Origin: Halosegnis marinus
Lineage (GTDB): Archaea > Halobacteriota > Halobacteria > Halobacteriales > Haloarculaceae
Reading direction: 5' to 3'
DNA: 64,000 bases
Assembly: GCF_029338355.1 (NCBI RefSeq)
Contig: NZ_CP119802.1
Span: 186,001-250,000, forward strand
Below the pieces are notes generated by a model that was not told the DNA's origin, ran no database searches, and was given only the letters and a program-made list of their open reading frames with translations. The position numbers and the translations under genes were made by a program. Shown piece by piece: positions 39,978 to 47,792 of the stretch. The number at the start of each line of letters is the position of its first letter. Within the stretch, counting starts at the first letter, position 1.

Positions 39978-41515
39978 AGCAGCCCCGCGATGATGTCGAT
40001 GCTGTTGCTCGCGCCCTGCACCATGAGCCGGAGCACGTCGTTGAGGGTGTACCCCTCGAACACCTCCGGCAGCAGGACGCTGGCGAAGAACCACGAGCCG
40101 ATGAACGAGCCGACGTTGGTGAGCGCGACGACGGCGATGAGCCGGAACAGCGGCACCTCCCGCAGGTCGGCGAGCAGGTCGCGGACGGGCCGCTCCTCGT
40201 CGCCGATGATATCGTTGAGCGTGCCGATGTCGGCGACGTTGACGTTCAGGTAGCGGAGCTCGACGTAGCCGGCGAACCAGCCGGGCGCGAGCAAGGGATT
40301 GACGGAGGTGAGCCACGCGACGGCGCCGCCGACGCCCGCCGACGACCAGTGCGCGCCGGCGAGCTTCGCGAGGCCGGCCGAGAAGACCGCGTTGACGATG
40401 AACCACGTGCCGAACAGCCGGAGCAGGAGGTCGCTGGATGCGCCCTCGACTCCGGTGACGGTCGCCATGACGAGCAGGCCGAAGAAGGCGAAGAAGCCGA
40501 GCGTGAACAGATAGCCGAACGCCTTGTACACGGAGAAGCCCGACGACTGCGTGCCGACGAGCGACTCCATCGGGGGGAGCGTCTCCGGCGCGTCGAGGTA
40601 GCGTTCGATGCCCTCGCGGTGGCCGGCACCGACGACGGCGACGACCCGCTGGCCGGACTCCCGGAGCGCGACCAGCCGGTGGGCGATGAAGGCGTCGCGC
40701 TCGTCGATGAGCGCCTCCGCGCCGCCGGGGGAGAACTGCCGGAACTCCTCCATCATCGCCGTTACCACGTCGGCCTCGGTGAGGTCGGACATGTCGAGCT
40801 CCTCGTACTCCTCGTCCGGGGCGGTGAGCGCGAACAGCAGGTACAGCGGCGGCGCGAGGAGGGCGGCGCCGACGGCGGCCACGGCGAGGAAGTCGATGAG
40901 GCCGAGCAGGAGCCCGAAGGCGCTCTCCGCGAGCCCGGCGGCGACCCCCGGAAGACCGAGCGCCGGCAGGGAGACGGCCGGGACGAGCACGGGACCGAGG
41001 AAGGCGACGACCGGGACCGCGAGGAACGCGGCGATGGCCCCGCCGAGCCCGACGGCGACCGCCCCCGGTTCCCCCGCGCCGAGCGCGAGCGAGCCGACCA
41101 GCTTCAGCTTCTCGACGGCCGACAGCCGCGCCCAGAACCGCTGGACCGTCGTCTGGATGTCGCGGTCGACGAGCGCCACGTCGATGCCGAGCTCCTCCGC
41201 CGTCTCGATGCCGGCGAGCATGTCGGCGCCCGGCGTGATGTCGAACTGGTCGCCGAGGCGCGCCTGCACGTACGAGAGCATCCAGTAGGCGAGGAACTGG
41301 AAGACGGTGTTGCCGCGAAGCAGGTCCGCCGCGTCGAGGTCGTCGGGCGTCTCGCCCTTCAGCTGCCGGTAGCGTCCCTCGTCGAGTTCGACGGCGACCA
41401 CGTCCGGCCGCTCGGCCGCGATGACCCCCTCGACCTCGGCGACGCTGTCGGCGGAGACGTGGGCCGTGCCGACCACCCGGACCTCGCCGGCCGGCGACGA
41501 CGCCTGTTCGCTCAT
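39974..41515 (-). CDS. TraB/PrgY family membrane protein
   Basis: A 513-residue protein. The N-terminal TraB domain (about 10-260) has GEVRVVGTAHVSADSVAEVEGVIAAERPDVVAVELDEGRYRQL and VALVDRDIQTTVQRFWARL. It resembles the EreA/ChaN/Tiki fold, in which the GTxH motif and a Glu are considered active-site residues. Several hydrophobic segments follow, including a cluster at about 320-500. Bacterial PrgY/TraB shut off peptide pheromones; the archaeal role is unknown. The ATG at 41515 is chosen, with an upstream GTG at 41524 as alternative. It is coupled to the M50 protease downstream. Confidence 0.85.
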   Translation of the reverse strand: MSEQASSPAGEVRVVGTAHVSADSVAEVEGVIAAERPDVVAVELDEGRYRQLKGETPDDLDAADLLRGNTVFQFLAYWMLSYVQARLGDQFDITPGADMLAGIETAEELGIDVALVDRDIQTTVQRFWARLSAVEKLKLVGSLALGAGEPGAVAVGLGGAIAAFLAVPVVAFLGPVLVPAVSLPALGLPGVAAGLAESAFGLLLGLIDFLAVAAVGAALLAPPLYLLFALTAPDEEYEELDMSDLTEADVVTAMMEEFRQFSPGGAEALIDERDAFIAHRLVALRESGQRVVAVVGAGHREGIERYLDAPETLPPMESLVGTQSSGFSVYKAFGYLFTLGFFAFFGLLVMATVTGVEGASSDLLLRLFGTWFIVNAVFSAGLAKLAGAHWSSAGVGGAVAWLTSVNPLLAPGWFAGYVELRYLNVNVADIGTLNDIIGDEERPVRDLLADLREVPLFRLIAVVALTNVGSFIGSWFFASVLLPEVFEGYTLNDVLRLMVQGASNSIDIIAGLL

Positions 41516-41604
41516 TACCCCCACGTTCGCCGCCGGGCGTTTGTAGCTGTCGGGCCGCGTCGCCGCCCCCGCGTTTGATTGCCGGGGCGGGCGTCTCTCG
41601 GGGC

Positions 41605-42144
41605 GTGACCGAGGACTCCGACGACCCGTCGGTGCTGGTGGTCGACGACGAGCCGCGGGTCGCGGAGGGGTACGCGACGTGGCTCGCGGACGACTACGAG
41701 GTCCGGGTCGCGACCGACGGCGACGAGGCGCTGGCCGAGGTCGCGGGCGCGGGCGTCGTCGTCCTGGACCGGCGGATGCCCGGCCGCTCCGGCGACGAGG
41801 TGTTGCGCGCGCTGCGCGAGCGCGACGCCGACTGTCGCGTGGCGATGGCGACCGCCGTCGACCCCGAGCGCGGCGACGCGGCGCTCCCCTTCGACGCGTA
41901 CCTGACGAAGCCGGTCGAGCGCGACGAACTCAGGGCGACGGTCGAGCGGCTGGCCGCGCTCTCGACGTACGCGGACCGCTTCTACGAGCTGACCTCGCTC
42001 CGCGTGCGCCGGAACGTCCTCGAAGTGGAGACGAACGGCGCGGACGAGGAGGTGGCCGAACTGAACGACCGCATCGACGAACTGGAGTCCCGGCTCGCGG
42101 CGATAGAGCGCGCCGCGGACATCGAGGGGCGGCCGTCGGTGTGA
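41605..42144 (+). CDS. HalX-domain response regulator (copy 1)
   Basis: A 179-residue two-component receiver protein. The acidic pocket is VLVVDDEPRVAEGYATWL, the phospho-acceptor Asp55 lies in VVVLDRRMPGRSGDEVL, and the conserved Lys is in YLTKPVERDEL. A HalX domain (about 125-170, ending in a coiled coil AELNDRIDELESRLAAIERA) replaces a DNA-binding output domain. The start is GTG 41605 (GTGACCGAG); a TTG upstream in frame is less likely. A second HalX regulator follows on the same strand and a histidine kinase faces them. Confidence 0.88.
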   Translation: MTEDSDDPSVLVVDDEPRVAEGYATWLADDYEVRVATDGDEALAEVAGAGVVVLDRRMPGRSGDEVLRALRERDADCRVAMATAVDPERGDAALPFDAYLTKPVERDELRATVERLAALSTYADRFYELTSLRVRRNVLEVETNGADEEVAELNDRIDELESRLAAIERAADIEGRPSV

Positions 42145-42152
42145 CCCCCTAC

Positions 42153-42160
42153 TTTCAAAC
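42153..42160 (+). promoter_or_regulatory. TATA-like element before the second HalX regulator
   Basis: TTTCAAAC lies 28-35 nt before the ATG of the 12-codon leader at 42188. It is too far (over 60 nt) from the GTG start of the regulator at 42223 for a leaderless message of that gene. The promoter is therefore placed for the leader. Confidence 0.5.
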
Positions 42161-42187
42161 GGTGCTCCGGCGTACTTCTGTAGTAAC

Positions 42188-42226
42188 ATGAGCGACCGGA
42201 CGTGCAGACGGGGTGGACCGCCGTGA
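42188..42226 (+). CDS. 12-codon leader ORF overlapping the HalX regulator start
   Basis: ATG at 42188 opens MSDRTCRRGGPP and ends with TGA at 42224-42226, giving a GTGA overlap with the regulator's GTG at 42223. The ATG has TATA spacing for a leaderless transcript. The layout (12 codons, MS start, GTGA junction) repeats that at 20529. The peptide has no recognisable function, and translation is not proven. Confidence 0.35.
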   Translation: MSDRTCRRGGPP

Positions 42227-42783
42227 GCGACGGGGAGCGTGTCGTTCTCGTCGTGGACGACGAGGAGAGCGTCGCCGAGGGGTACGGTCTCTGGCTCTCG
42301 GACGGCTACGAGGTCCGCGTCGCCACCGGCGGCGCGGAGGCGCTCGACCTGCTCGACGACGACGTGGACGCCGTGCTCCTCGACCGGCGGATGCCCGGGC
42401 TCTCCGGCGACGAGGTGCTCGCCGAGATAGCCGAGCGCGAGGCCGACCCGCGCGTCGCGATGGTGACCGCCGTCGACCCGGACTTCGACATCATCGACAT
42501 GCCGTTCGACACCTACCTCACGAAGCCGGTCGAGCGCGAGCAGCTGCTCGACACGGTGGACCAACTGCTCGCGCTCGCCGACCACGACGACACGGTCCGC
42601 GAGCGGTTCCGCGTCGCGGAGAAGAAGGCGCGGCTCGAACAGCGGAAGGCGCCGGGCGAGCTCGCCGACAGCGACGCCTACGCGGCCCTGGAGTCGCGGC
42701 TTGCCGAGCTGGAGAGCGAGACCGAGGAGACCGTCGGCGAGATGGACCACGACACCTTCGCGAAGACCGTCCGCAACCTCTGA
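42223..42783 (+). CDS. HalX-domain response regulator (copy 2)
   Basis: A 186-residue paralogue of the regulator at 41605. It has VVLVVDDEESVAEGYGLWL, phospho-acceptor Asp54 (AVLLDRRMPGLSGDEVL), and YLTKPVEREQL with the conserved Lys. The C-terminal HalX region includes VRERFRVAEKKARLEQRKAPGELADSDAYAALESRLAELESETEE, a long predicted coiled coil. The GTG at 42223 is preferred because it directly precedes the receiver fold; GTG 42202 in the same frame is possible. It converges with the histidine kinase 36 nt away. Confidence 0.87.
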   Translation: MSDGERVVLVVDDEESVAEGYGLWLSDGYEVRVATGGAEALDLLDDDVDAVLLDRRMPGLSGDEVLAEIAEREADPRVAMVTAVDPDFDIIDMPFDTYLTKPVEREQLLDTVDQLLALADHDDTVRERFRVAEKKARLEQRKAPGELADSDAYAALESRLAELESETEETVGEMDHDTFAKTVRNL

Positions 42784-42818
42784 ACGAGGTACCTTTTGAG
42801 AAGTCCTCCCCGCCGGGC

Positions 42819-43838
42819 TCAGGCCGAGCGGAGCGACAGCGACAGCGCCTCGTCGTCGAACGCGACGCTGCCGCCGCGCCCCTCCGCGACCCACTTCACG
42901 ATCCACAGCGCGAGGCCGTCGCTGTGGGCGAGCTGTGACGGCTCCGTCTCCCCGGTGATGACCGCGCGCACCTGTTCGGGAACCGCCTCGCCGTCGTCGA
43001 CGAAGCGTACGTCGACGCGCCGGCGCTCCGGGTCGCGGTCGTGGGCGACCCGGATGCGGTCGGCGCCGCGGTCCGCGGCGTCCTCCATGACGTTCGAGAC
43101 GGCGTGTCGCAGCCGGCTGTCCGCCTGGACGGGGAGCGTCTCCGGGAGGGCTATCTCGACGGCGACGCCGTGTTCGCGCCCGACCTCGTTCGTCACCTCG
43201 CGGACGAGCTTCGCCACGTCCGTGGTTCCGGCGCCGGGCGCCGCCTCCAGTTCGGTCTCGACGATGCGGGCCTTCTCGTCGAGCGCCGCCACGTCGAGCG
43301 CGGCCTCGTGGATGGTCTCCGCCGACTCGACGAGGTCCGGGTCGTCGACCTGCGCGGCGATGGTCTCTGCGTGTGCGGAGATGGCGTTCATCTCGTTGCG
43401 GAGCGTGTGTCGGAGCACGCGGGTGAGGACCCGCTGGTAGCGCTGACGACGCTGCTCCTCCGAGACGTCGGAGTAGACGGCGAGGACGCGCTCGCCGCCG
43501 AAGATGGGGATGGCGCTCATCTCGAAGGTGCGCGGGCCGGTGGCCGTCTCGCGCTCGACGGTCCGCCGGACGAGTTCGCCCTCGCGGAGCCGACGTATCT
43601 CGTCGGAGATGTCGGTGTCGTCGGGGGTGACGTAGTCGGCGATGGGCTTGCCGACGACCGTGGGCGCGTCGTAGCCGAACGCGTCCTCGAAGGCCACGTT
43701 CACCTCGACCACGTCGTAGGTGCCGTCGTCCCAGACGACCTCGACCGCGGCGGCCGGGATGTTCTCGAACAGGCTCCGGAAGCGGTCGCTCACCCCGTTA
43801 CCGTCGTCACCGTCGCCGCCGCGCCGCTCCGTGGACAT
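42819..43838 (-). CDS. PAS-domain histidine kinase with degenerate ATP-binding motifs
   Basis: A 339-residue cytosolic sensor kinase. A PAS domain (about 18-128) holds RFRSLFENIPAAAVEVVWDDG...YVTPDDTD. The H-box is VLRHTLRNEMNAISAHAE with His144. The HATPase_c domain is at about 215-335. Its ATP-binding motifs deviate: the N-box reads NVMEDA (Asp253 where Asn is usual), the G1 box DDGEA (Ala285 for the second Gly) and the G2 box GLALW (Ala310 for Gly). The fold seems intact but kinase activity may be weak. It faces two HalX response regulators, its likely partners. The ATG at 43836-43838 is the start. Confidence 0.87.
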   Translation of the reverse strand: MSTERRGGDGDDGNGVSDRFRSLFENIPAAAVEVVWDDGTYDVVEVNVAFEDAFGYDAPTVVGKPIADYVTPDDTDISDEIRRLREGELVRRTVERETATGPRTFEMSAIPIFGGERVLAVYSDVSEEQRRQRYQRVLTRVLRHTLRNEMNAISAHAETIAAQVDDPDLVESAETIHEAALDVAALDEKARIVETELEAAPGAGTTDVAKLVREVTNEVGREHGVAVEIALPETLPVQADSRLRHAVSNVMEDAADRGADRIRVAHDRDPERRRVDVRFVDDGEAVPEQVRAVITGETEPSQLAHSDGLALWIVKWVAEGRGGSVAFDDEALSLSLRSA

Positions 43839-43918
43839 ACCGTTCGGACAGAAGCGGCCTATATAAAAATCGAGGGCGCGACCGCAACGGCCTTTCCGTG
43901 GCGGGGTGTGGGTCGGCC

Positions 43919-44392
43919 ATGTCCTCGGCACGGCTCAGCGACTCGTACACCGAGATGACGGAACTGCTCCTCCCGAACGACACGAACAACCTCGGGCGCG
44001 CGCTCGGGGGCGCGGTGCTCCACTGGATGGACATCTGTGCCGCCATCGCGGCGATGCGCTTCTCCGGCAAGCAGTGTGTCACCGCCTCGGTGGACCACGT
44101 CGACTTCCTCGCGCCTATCGACCTCGGGGAGGTGGCCGTCATCGAGGGGTACGTGTTCAACGTCGGCCGCACCAGTATCGACGTGCGCGTCGAGGTGCGC
44201 GCGGAGGACCCCAAGGCCGGCGAGTCGCGCGCGACGACCACCTCGTTTCTCACTTTCGTCGCGCTGGACGGGGACGGACGGCCGACCGAGGTGCCCGAGG
44301 TCGCCTGCGAGACGGCGAACGAGGAGGCGCTGCGCGAGCGCGCGCTGGAGGAGCGCCGCGCGCAGCTAGAGGAGTACGCCGACCGGCTATAG
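43919..44392 (+). CDS. Acyl-CoA thioesterase (hotdog fold, YciA/BACH-like)
   Basis: A 157-residue hotdog-fold enzyme. MTELLLPNDTNNLGRALGGAVLHWMDICAAIAAMRFSGKQCVTASVDHVDFLAPIDLGEVAVIEGYVFNVGRTSIDVRVEV is a textbook acyl-CoA hydrolase N-terminal half, with the catalytic Asn/Asp region NDTNNLG and the helix GGAVLHWMD. The C-terminal tail is helical and charged. The ATG at 43919 is chosen; an in-frame GTG further upstream is unlikely. The stop overlaps the convergent PfkB-family gene by 6 nt. Confidence 0.92.
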   Translation: MSSARLSDSYTEMTELLLPNDTNNLGRALGGAVLHWMDICAAIAAMRFSGKQCVTASVDHVDFLAPIDLGEVAVIEGYVFNVGRTSIDVRVEVRAEDPKAGESRATTTSFLTFVALDGDGRPTEVPEVACETANEEALRERALEERRAQLEEYADRL

Positions 44393-45316
44393 CAGGTCCG
44401 CGCGGCCGCCGATGCGGTCGGTCGAGACCCGGTAGGCGGCACACCGGTTCGCCAGTTCGACCGCGGGGTCGAGGTCCCATCCGCCGGACAGCGCCGCGGT
44501 CAGGCCGCCGACGAAGCAGTCGCCGCCGCCCGTGCGCGCGGTGCGCTCCACGTCCGGCGCGGGGACCTCCCGGGTTCCGTCGGCGTCCGCGACGACCGAG
44601 GCCGGGTGGGCGTGGACGACGACGGCCGCGACGCCGAGCGCGTCGCGGAGCGGTTCCGCCGGTGCCTCGGCGGCGACCCCGAGCGCGGCGGCGAACGCCT
44701 CCGTCTCGTCGGCGTTCGGGGTGACGACGACCTCCCGGCCCGCCGCGAGGTCGCGGAGGGTGGCCCCGAGCCGGCGCGCGCGGTCGGGGTCGATACCCGT
44801 TATCGGGCCGGGGTCGAAGACGACGGGGGCGTCGCCGGGGCCGAACCCGCGCAGCACGTCGCCGATGCCCGGGACCGACACCGCGTTGCTGACACAGATA
44901 GCGTCCGCCGGCGTGTCGTACGTGCCCGCGTCGCGGAGGCGGGCGGCGTCGCAGTCGGCGAGGGCCGACGAGTCGGTCGCGAGCATCAGGTCCTCGCCTT
45001 CGAAGGTGCAGACGGTAACCGCGGCCGGGTCGCCGAGCGACTCGACGCGGAAGGGGAACTCGAACAGCGGGTCGTCGCAGTGGCCGAACAGGGTCGTCGC
45101 CGCGCCGAGGCGGTCGGCCTGCCGCGCGGCCGTGACCGACTGGCCGCCGGGCGCGCGCCGCCGGGGGACGAACCGGAACGACCGCTCGCCGGCGGCGACG
45201 CGCCGGCCGAAGGCCGCCCGCGACTCCACGCGTCCGTTCACGTCGTGGACGTGGACGAAGGTATCGACGCTGCCGTCCGGGCAGGCAACGACGCGGCCGA
45301 AGTCGGGGCGGGTCAC
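44387..45316 (-). CDS. PfkB-family sugar/nucleoside kinase
   Basis: A 309-residue ribokinase-fold kinase. It has the N-terminal APGGQSVTAARQADRLGAATTLFGHCDD (about 54-82), VVVTPNADETEAFAAALG (about 195-212) and the ATP/catalytic signature RTARTGGGDCFVGGLTAALSGGWDLDPAVELANRCAAYRVS with the general base Asp in GGGDCF. The substrate sugar is unknown; residues around the sugar site do not point to one family. It starts at GTG 45316, overlapping the UspA stop by 4 nt (GTGA), and so is coupled to it. Confidence 0.86.
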   Translation of the reverse strand: MTRPDFGRVVACPDGSVDTFVHVHDVNGRVESRAAFGRRVAAGERSFRFVPRRRAPGGQSVTAARQADRLGAATTLFGHCDDPLFEFPFRVESLGDPAAVTVCTFEGEDLMLATDSSALADCDAARLRDAGTYDTPADAICVSNAVSVPGIGDVLRGFGPGDAPVVFDPGPITGIDPDRARRLGATLRDLAAGREVVVTPNADETEAFAAALGVAAEAPAEPLRDALGVAAVVVHAHPASVVADADGTREVPAPDVERTARTGGGDCFVGGLTAALSGGWDLDPAVELANRCAAYRVSTDRIGGRADLL

Positions 45317-45750
45317 CGGACAACGAGGACCGGACACGGCGCGCGGCGGACGACGCCCTCGGCGACGGAGCCGAGGAGGATGCGCGAGGCGCCGGAGCGG
45401 CCGTGGCTCCCCATCACGACGTAGTCGGCGCCGTGCTCCTCGGCGAACCGGACGACGGTGCGTGCCGGCGGCCCGGTCTCGACGTGCGAGTGTATCTCCC
45501 CGGCGAAGTCGCGCTCCGCGGCCGTCTCGCGGGCCGCCTCGAACGACGCCTCCGCGTCCTCGCGGACCGACCGCTCCCACGAGTCGAGGTAGCCGGCCGT
45601 CCCCCCCTCGATGGGGACGCCGTAGCTGGCCTCGGCGAAGTCGATGACGCGGAGCAGGTGAACGTCGGCGTCGGGGTAGTCCGCGAGCGCCCGCTCGAAC
45701 GCGCGCTCGGCCATCGGCGAATCGTCGTACGGAACGAGGACGGTCGTCAT
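45313..45750 (-). CDS. Universal stress protein UspA family (copy 1)
   Basis: A 145-residue single-domain Usp. MTTVLVPYDDSPMAERAFERAL opens it. The nucleotide-binding motif GSHGRSGASRILLGSVAEGVVRRAPCPVLVV (G-2x-G-9x-G-S) is complete, so ATP binding is likely. The ATG at 45748-45750 is preferred to a GTG nine bases upstream. It is translationally coupled to the PfkB-family kinase. Haloarchaea carry many Usp paralogues, so the specific stress is not known. Confidence 0.92.
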   Translation of the reverse strand: MTTVLVPYDDSPMAERAFERALADYPDADVHLLRVIDFAEASYGVPIEGGTAGYLDSWERSVREDAEASFEAARETAAERDFAGEIHSHVETGPPARTVVRFAEEHGADYVVMGSHGRSGASRILLGSVAEGVVRRAPCPVLVVR

Positions 45751-45821
45751 GTCACCCACGAGGACGGCCCCGAACCTAAAGACACCCGCCGGTTTATGCC
45801 CCGCGAGCGCCTTCCGGGGGT

Positions 45822-46277
45822 ATGAGCCTCGACGTCGACCCGCCGTCCCCGCCGCGCCTCGCCGTCGGCCGGGACGCCGGCGAGTACGACGACACGGACC
45901 CCGGGAGCGACGACTACCGGCGCGAGGAGCTACAGGACCTGCTGGACGCGGGCGCGTGGGAGGAGGCGTTCGGCGAGTGGGCCGCGACCACCGACATGGA
46001 CGAGGACGACTGGGCCGTCGTCGCCGACCTCGGGATGACGGAGGGGTTCGACTTCTTCTGGGACGACTTCGCGGACCGCGTCGGCTACCACGCGCCGGGC
46101 ATCCCGGAGGACTGGAAGGAGCGCGACCTCCACCCCGAACTCGACTCGTGGACGACGGTCTCGACCGTCAACGCCGGGCTGACGGAGCTCGGGGGAACCG
46201 TCTGTGACGTGCTGAAGGAGGAGTACATCGAGTGGGAGTCTGCGTTCGAGGCACCCGAGGACCTCCCCGACTTCTGA
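45822..46277 (+). CDS. Conserved acidic haloarchaeal protein, function unknown
   Basis: A 151-residue soluble acidic protein: MSLDVDPPSPPRLAVGRDAGEYDDTDPGSDDYRREELQDLLDAGAWEEAFGEWAATTDM, then EGFDFFWDDFADRVGYHAPGIPEDWKERDLHPELDSWTTVSTVNAGLTELGGTVCDVLKEEYIEWES. It is mostly helical with many Trp and Asp residues. I recognise no family. It may be a small adaptor or stress protein; that is only a guess. It converges with the rubrerythrin-like zinc protein. Confidence 0.7.
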   Translation: MSLDVDPPSPPRLAVGRDAGEYDDTDPGSDDYRREELQDLLDAGAWEEAFGEWAATTDMDEDDWAVVADLGMTEGFDFFWDDFADRVGYHAPGIPEDWKERDLHPELDSWTTVSTVNAGLTELGGTVCDVLKEEYIEWESAFEAPEDLPDF

Positions 46278-46284
46278 CGACCGA

Positions 46285-46425
46285 CTACTCGCGGACGACG
46301 GTGATGTTGCGCACCGACCCCGCACAGTCCGGGCAGGTGCCCTGGTGGGCCTCGCTCTCGACGCGCGTGCCGCACTCGTAACACTCGTAGGTCGAGACGT
46401 CGAGGTCCGCCGGGTTGTGTTGCAT
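46285..46425 (-). CDS. Small rubrerythrin-like zinc-ribbon protein
   Basis: A 46-residue protein: MQHNPADLDVSTYECYECGT, then RVESEAHQGTCPDCAGSVRN. It has two CxxC pairs, CYEC (15-18) and CPDC (31-34), which form a rubredoxin/zinc-ribbon-like site. Haloarchaea have many such short rubrerythrin-like domain proteins with no iron-carrying helical part. A TATA-like TTTACTT (minus strand) lies about 24-30 nt upstream, supporting transcription. The role (metal or nucleic-acid binding) is unknown. Confidence 0.85.
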   Translation of the reverse strand: MQHNPADLDVSTYECYECGTRVESEAHQGTCPDCAGSVRNITVVRE

Positions 46426-46448
46426 GTCACTGAGTCACATTCCGAGCA

Positions 46449-46455
46449 AGTAAAC
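46449..46455 (-). promoter_or_regulatory. TATA-like element for the zinc-ribbon gene
   Basis: AAGTAAA on the plus strand gives TTTACTT on the minus strand, 24-30 nt before the ATG at 46425. This is typical leaderless spacing in an AT-rich upstream region. Confidence 0.55.
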
Positions 46456-46483
46456 GCCTTCCCTAATGTGATATTCCGTCGTA

Positions 46484-46505
46484 TTAGCGCCTAGTAGGCG
46501 ACTAA
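46484..46505. repeat. Imperfect inverted repeat upstream of the zinc-ribbon gene
   Basis: CGCCTA-G-TAGGCG (46488-46500) is a perfect 6-bp-arm palindrome. Outer arms TTAG (46484-46487) and CTAA (46502-46505) extend it with one unpaired base. It lies about 60 nt upstream of the zinc-ribbon gene and 28 nt after the stop of the methyltransferase gene. It could be an operator or an RNA hairpin at the methyltransferase 3' end. Confidence 0.6.
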
Positions 46506-46532
46506 GGTACTCGCGACGCGGTGGACGTTCGG

Positions 46533-47090
46533 TCAGTTCCGTCGCGCGCCGAGGGTGAACGTCTCGCGCCGCTCGCTCGTCGGCCCGACGTCGAACCCGG
46601 CGTCGGCGAGCATCGACTCGGCCTCGGCCGCGGAGAACCGCTCCCCGAGCGGCGGGCCGTCCGCGCCCGCGCCGGCCCCGGACCAGTCCGCGACGGCGAC
46701 CCGCGCGCCGGGCGCGAGGACGCGCCGGAGCTCCGCCAGCGCCCCCTCGTCCGCGAACTCGTGGAACGTGAACGTCGAGACGACCCCGTCGAGTTCGCCG
46801 TCCGCGAACGGGAGGTCCGCGGCCTCGGCGGTCACGAGGTCGACGTTGTCGGGGACGCCGTTCTCGCGGTAGCGGTCGTGCATCTCGGGCTGGACGTCGA
46901 CGGCGCGGACGCGACCGACGAACGCCGCGACGCGGTCGGTGTAGAGGCCGGTGCCGCTCCCGATGTCCGCGACCGTCGCGTCCGGCGCGGGCGCGAGAAG
47001 CGCGTACAGCTCCTCGGCGGAGCAGTACGCGAAGCGGGCCGGGTCGTCGAGCACGGCCGCCCGGTCGGCGTCGAAGGTGTGAAAGCCCAT
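46533..47090 (-). CDS. Class I SAM-dependent methyltransferase
   Basis: A 185-residue methyltransferase of the UbiE/type-11 group. SAM motif I is VADIGSGTGLYTDRVAAFVGRVRAVDVQPEM (about 40-70), with the acidic Asp at the end of the second strand. Motif II/III is PFADGELDGVVSTFTFHEFADEGALAELRRVLAPGARVAVADW. The length is near minimal for the fold. The methyl acceptor is not predictable. It is alone on the minus strand, with a YbhB-type gene upstream. Confidence 0.9.
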   Translation of the reverse strand: MGFHTFDADRAAVLDDPARFAYCSAEELYALLAPAPDATVADIGSGTGLYTDRVAAFVGRVRAVDVQPEMHDRYRENGVPDNVDLVTAEAADLPFADGELDGVVSTFTFHEFADEGALAELRRVLAPGARVAVADWSGAGAGADGPPLGERFSAAEAESMLADAGFDVGPTSERRETFTLGARRN

Positions 47091-47130
47091 ACCGGGCGGT
47101 CGCGGGCGGGGAACTTAGCCGCCCCGGGAG

Positions 47131-47712
47131 TCACGCGTCCTCGGACGGGGTCGGCTCCCGGGTGTACGAGGCGACGACCCGCCGGGACGCGAGCGTCGCG
47201 GTTTCCAGTTCCTCCGCGAGCGCGTCGCGCGAGGCGCCGGGGTCGAGGGCTATCTCCCGACGACAGGCGTACAGCGTGAGCCAGTGGTCGTACGGCTCCC
47301 CCGGCGGCGGGCATATCGGGAGGTACCCCACGTCGCCGCGCGCGTTGGTCCCCTGTCGTGCGTCGCCGAGCGACTCGACCGTCGGGGCCGCGGGCACGTC
47401 GGCCGGTATCTCGGCCGTGTCCGGCGGGAGGTTCCACATCGTCCACAGCGTCACCTGCGAGGCCACGTCGTCGGGGAAGGTGCAGATGAGCGCCAGCGAC
47501 TCCGTCGGCGGCGGCACCGCGTCGACCACCACGCGCGGCGAGACGCCCTCGCCGTCGCAGGTGTGGCGCGCCGGTACCGTCCCGTCCGCGAAGGCGGGCA
47601 CCGAGTACCGCAGGGCCGCGGGCGTGGGCGACCCCTCGGTGTCGGTACACCCGGCGAGTCCCCCGGCGAGGGCGGCCCCGGCGGTCGCAAGCAGGCGTCG
47701 TCGTCCGACCAT
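47131..47712 (-). CDS. YbhB/YbcL-type (PEBP-family) lipoprotein
   Basis: A 193-residue PEBP/RKIP-fold protein. The N-terminus MVGRRRLLATAGAALAGGLAGCTDT is a Tat-type signal with a lipobox (AGC). The PEBP core has PARHTCDGEGVSPRVVVDAVPPPTESLALICTFPDDVASQVTLWTMWNLPPDTAEIP and GDVGYLPICPPPGEPYDHWLTLYAC, with the family D-P-D and GxYxH regions altered (DHWLTLYA). It binds anions or phospholipid-like ligands in other members. It is exported and membrane anchored by lipid here. Confidence 0.88.
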   Translation of the reverse strand: MVGRRRLLATAGAALAGGLAGCTDTEGSPTPAALRYSVPAFADGTVPARHTCDGEGVSPRVVVDAVPPPTESLALICTFPDDVASQVTLWTMWNLPPDTAEIPADVPAAPTVESLGDARQGTNARGDVGYLPICPPPGEPYDHWLTLYACRREIALDPGASRDALAEELETATLASRRVVASYTREPTPSEDA

Positions 47713-47792
47713 TGGCCGCGTCTACGGGGGCGGCCGGTAAAGGGCTCGCGAACGGCGACGGCTTCAAGCCGCCGTCGGTCCATCCCGAACGT

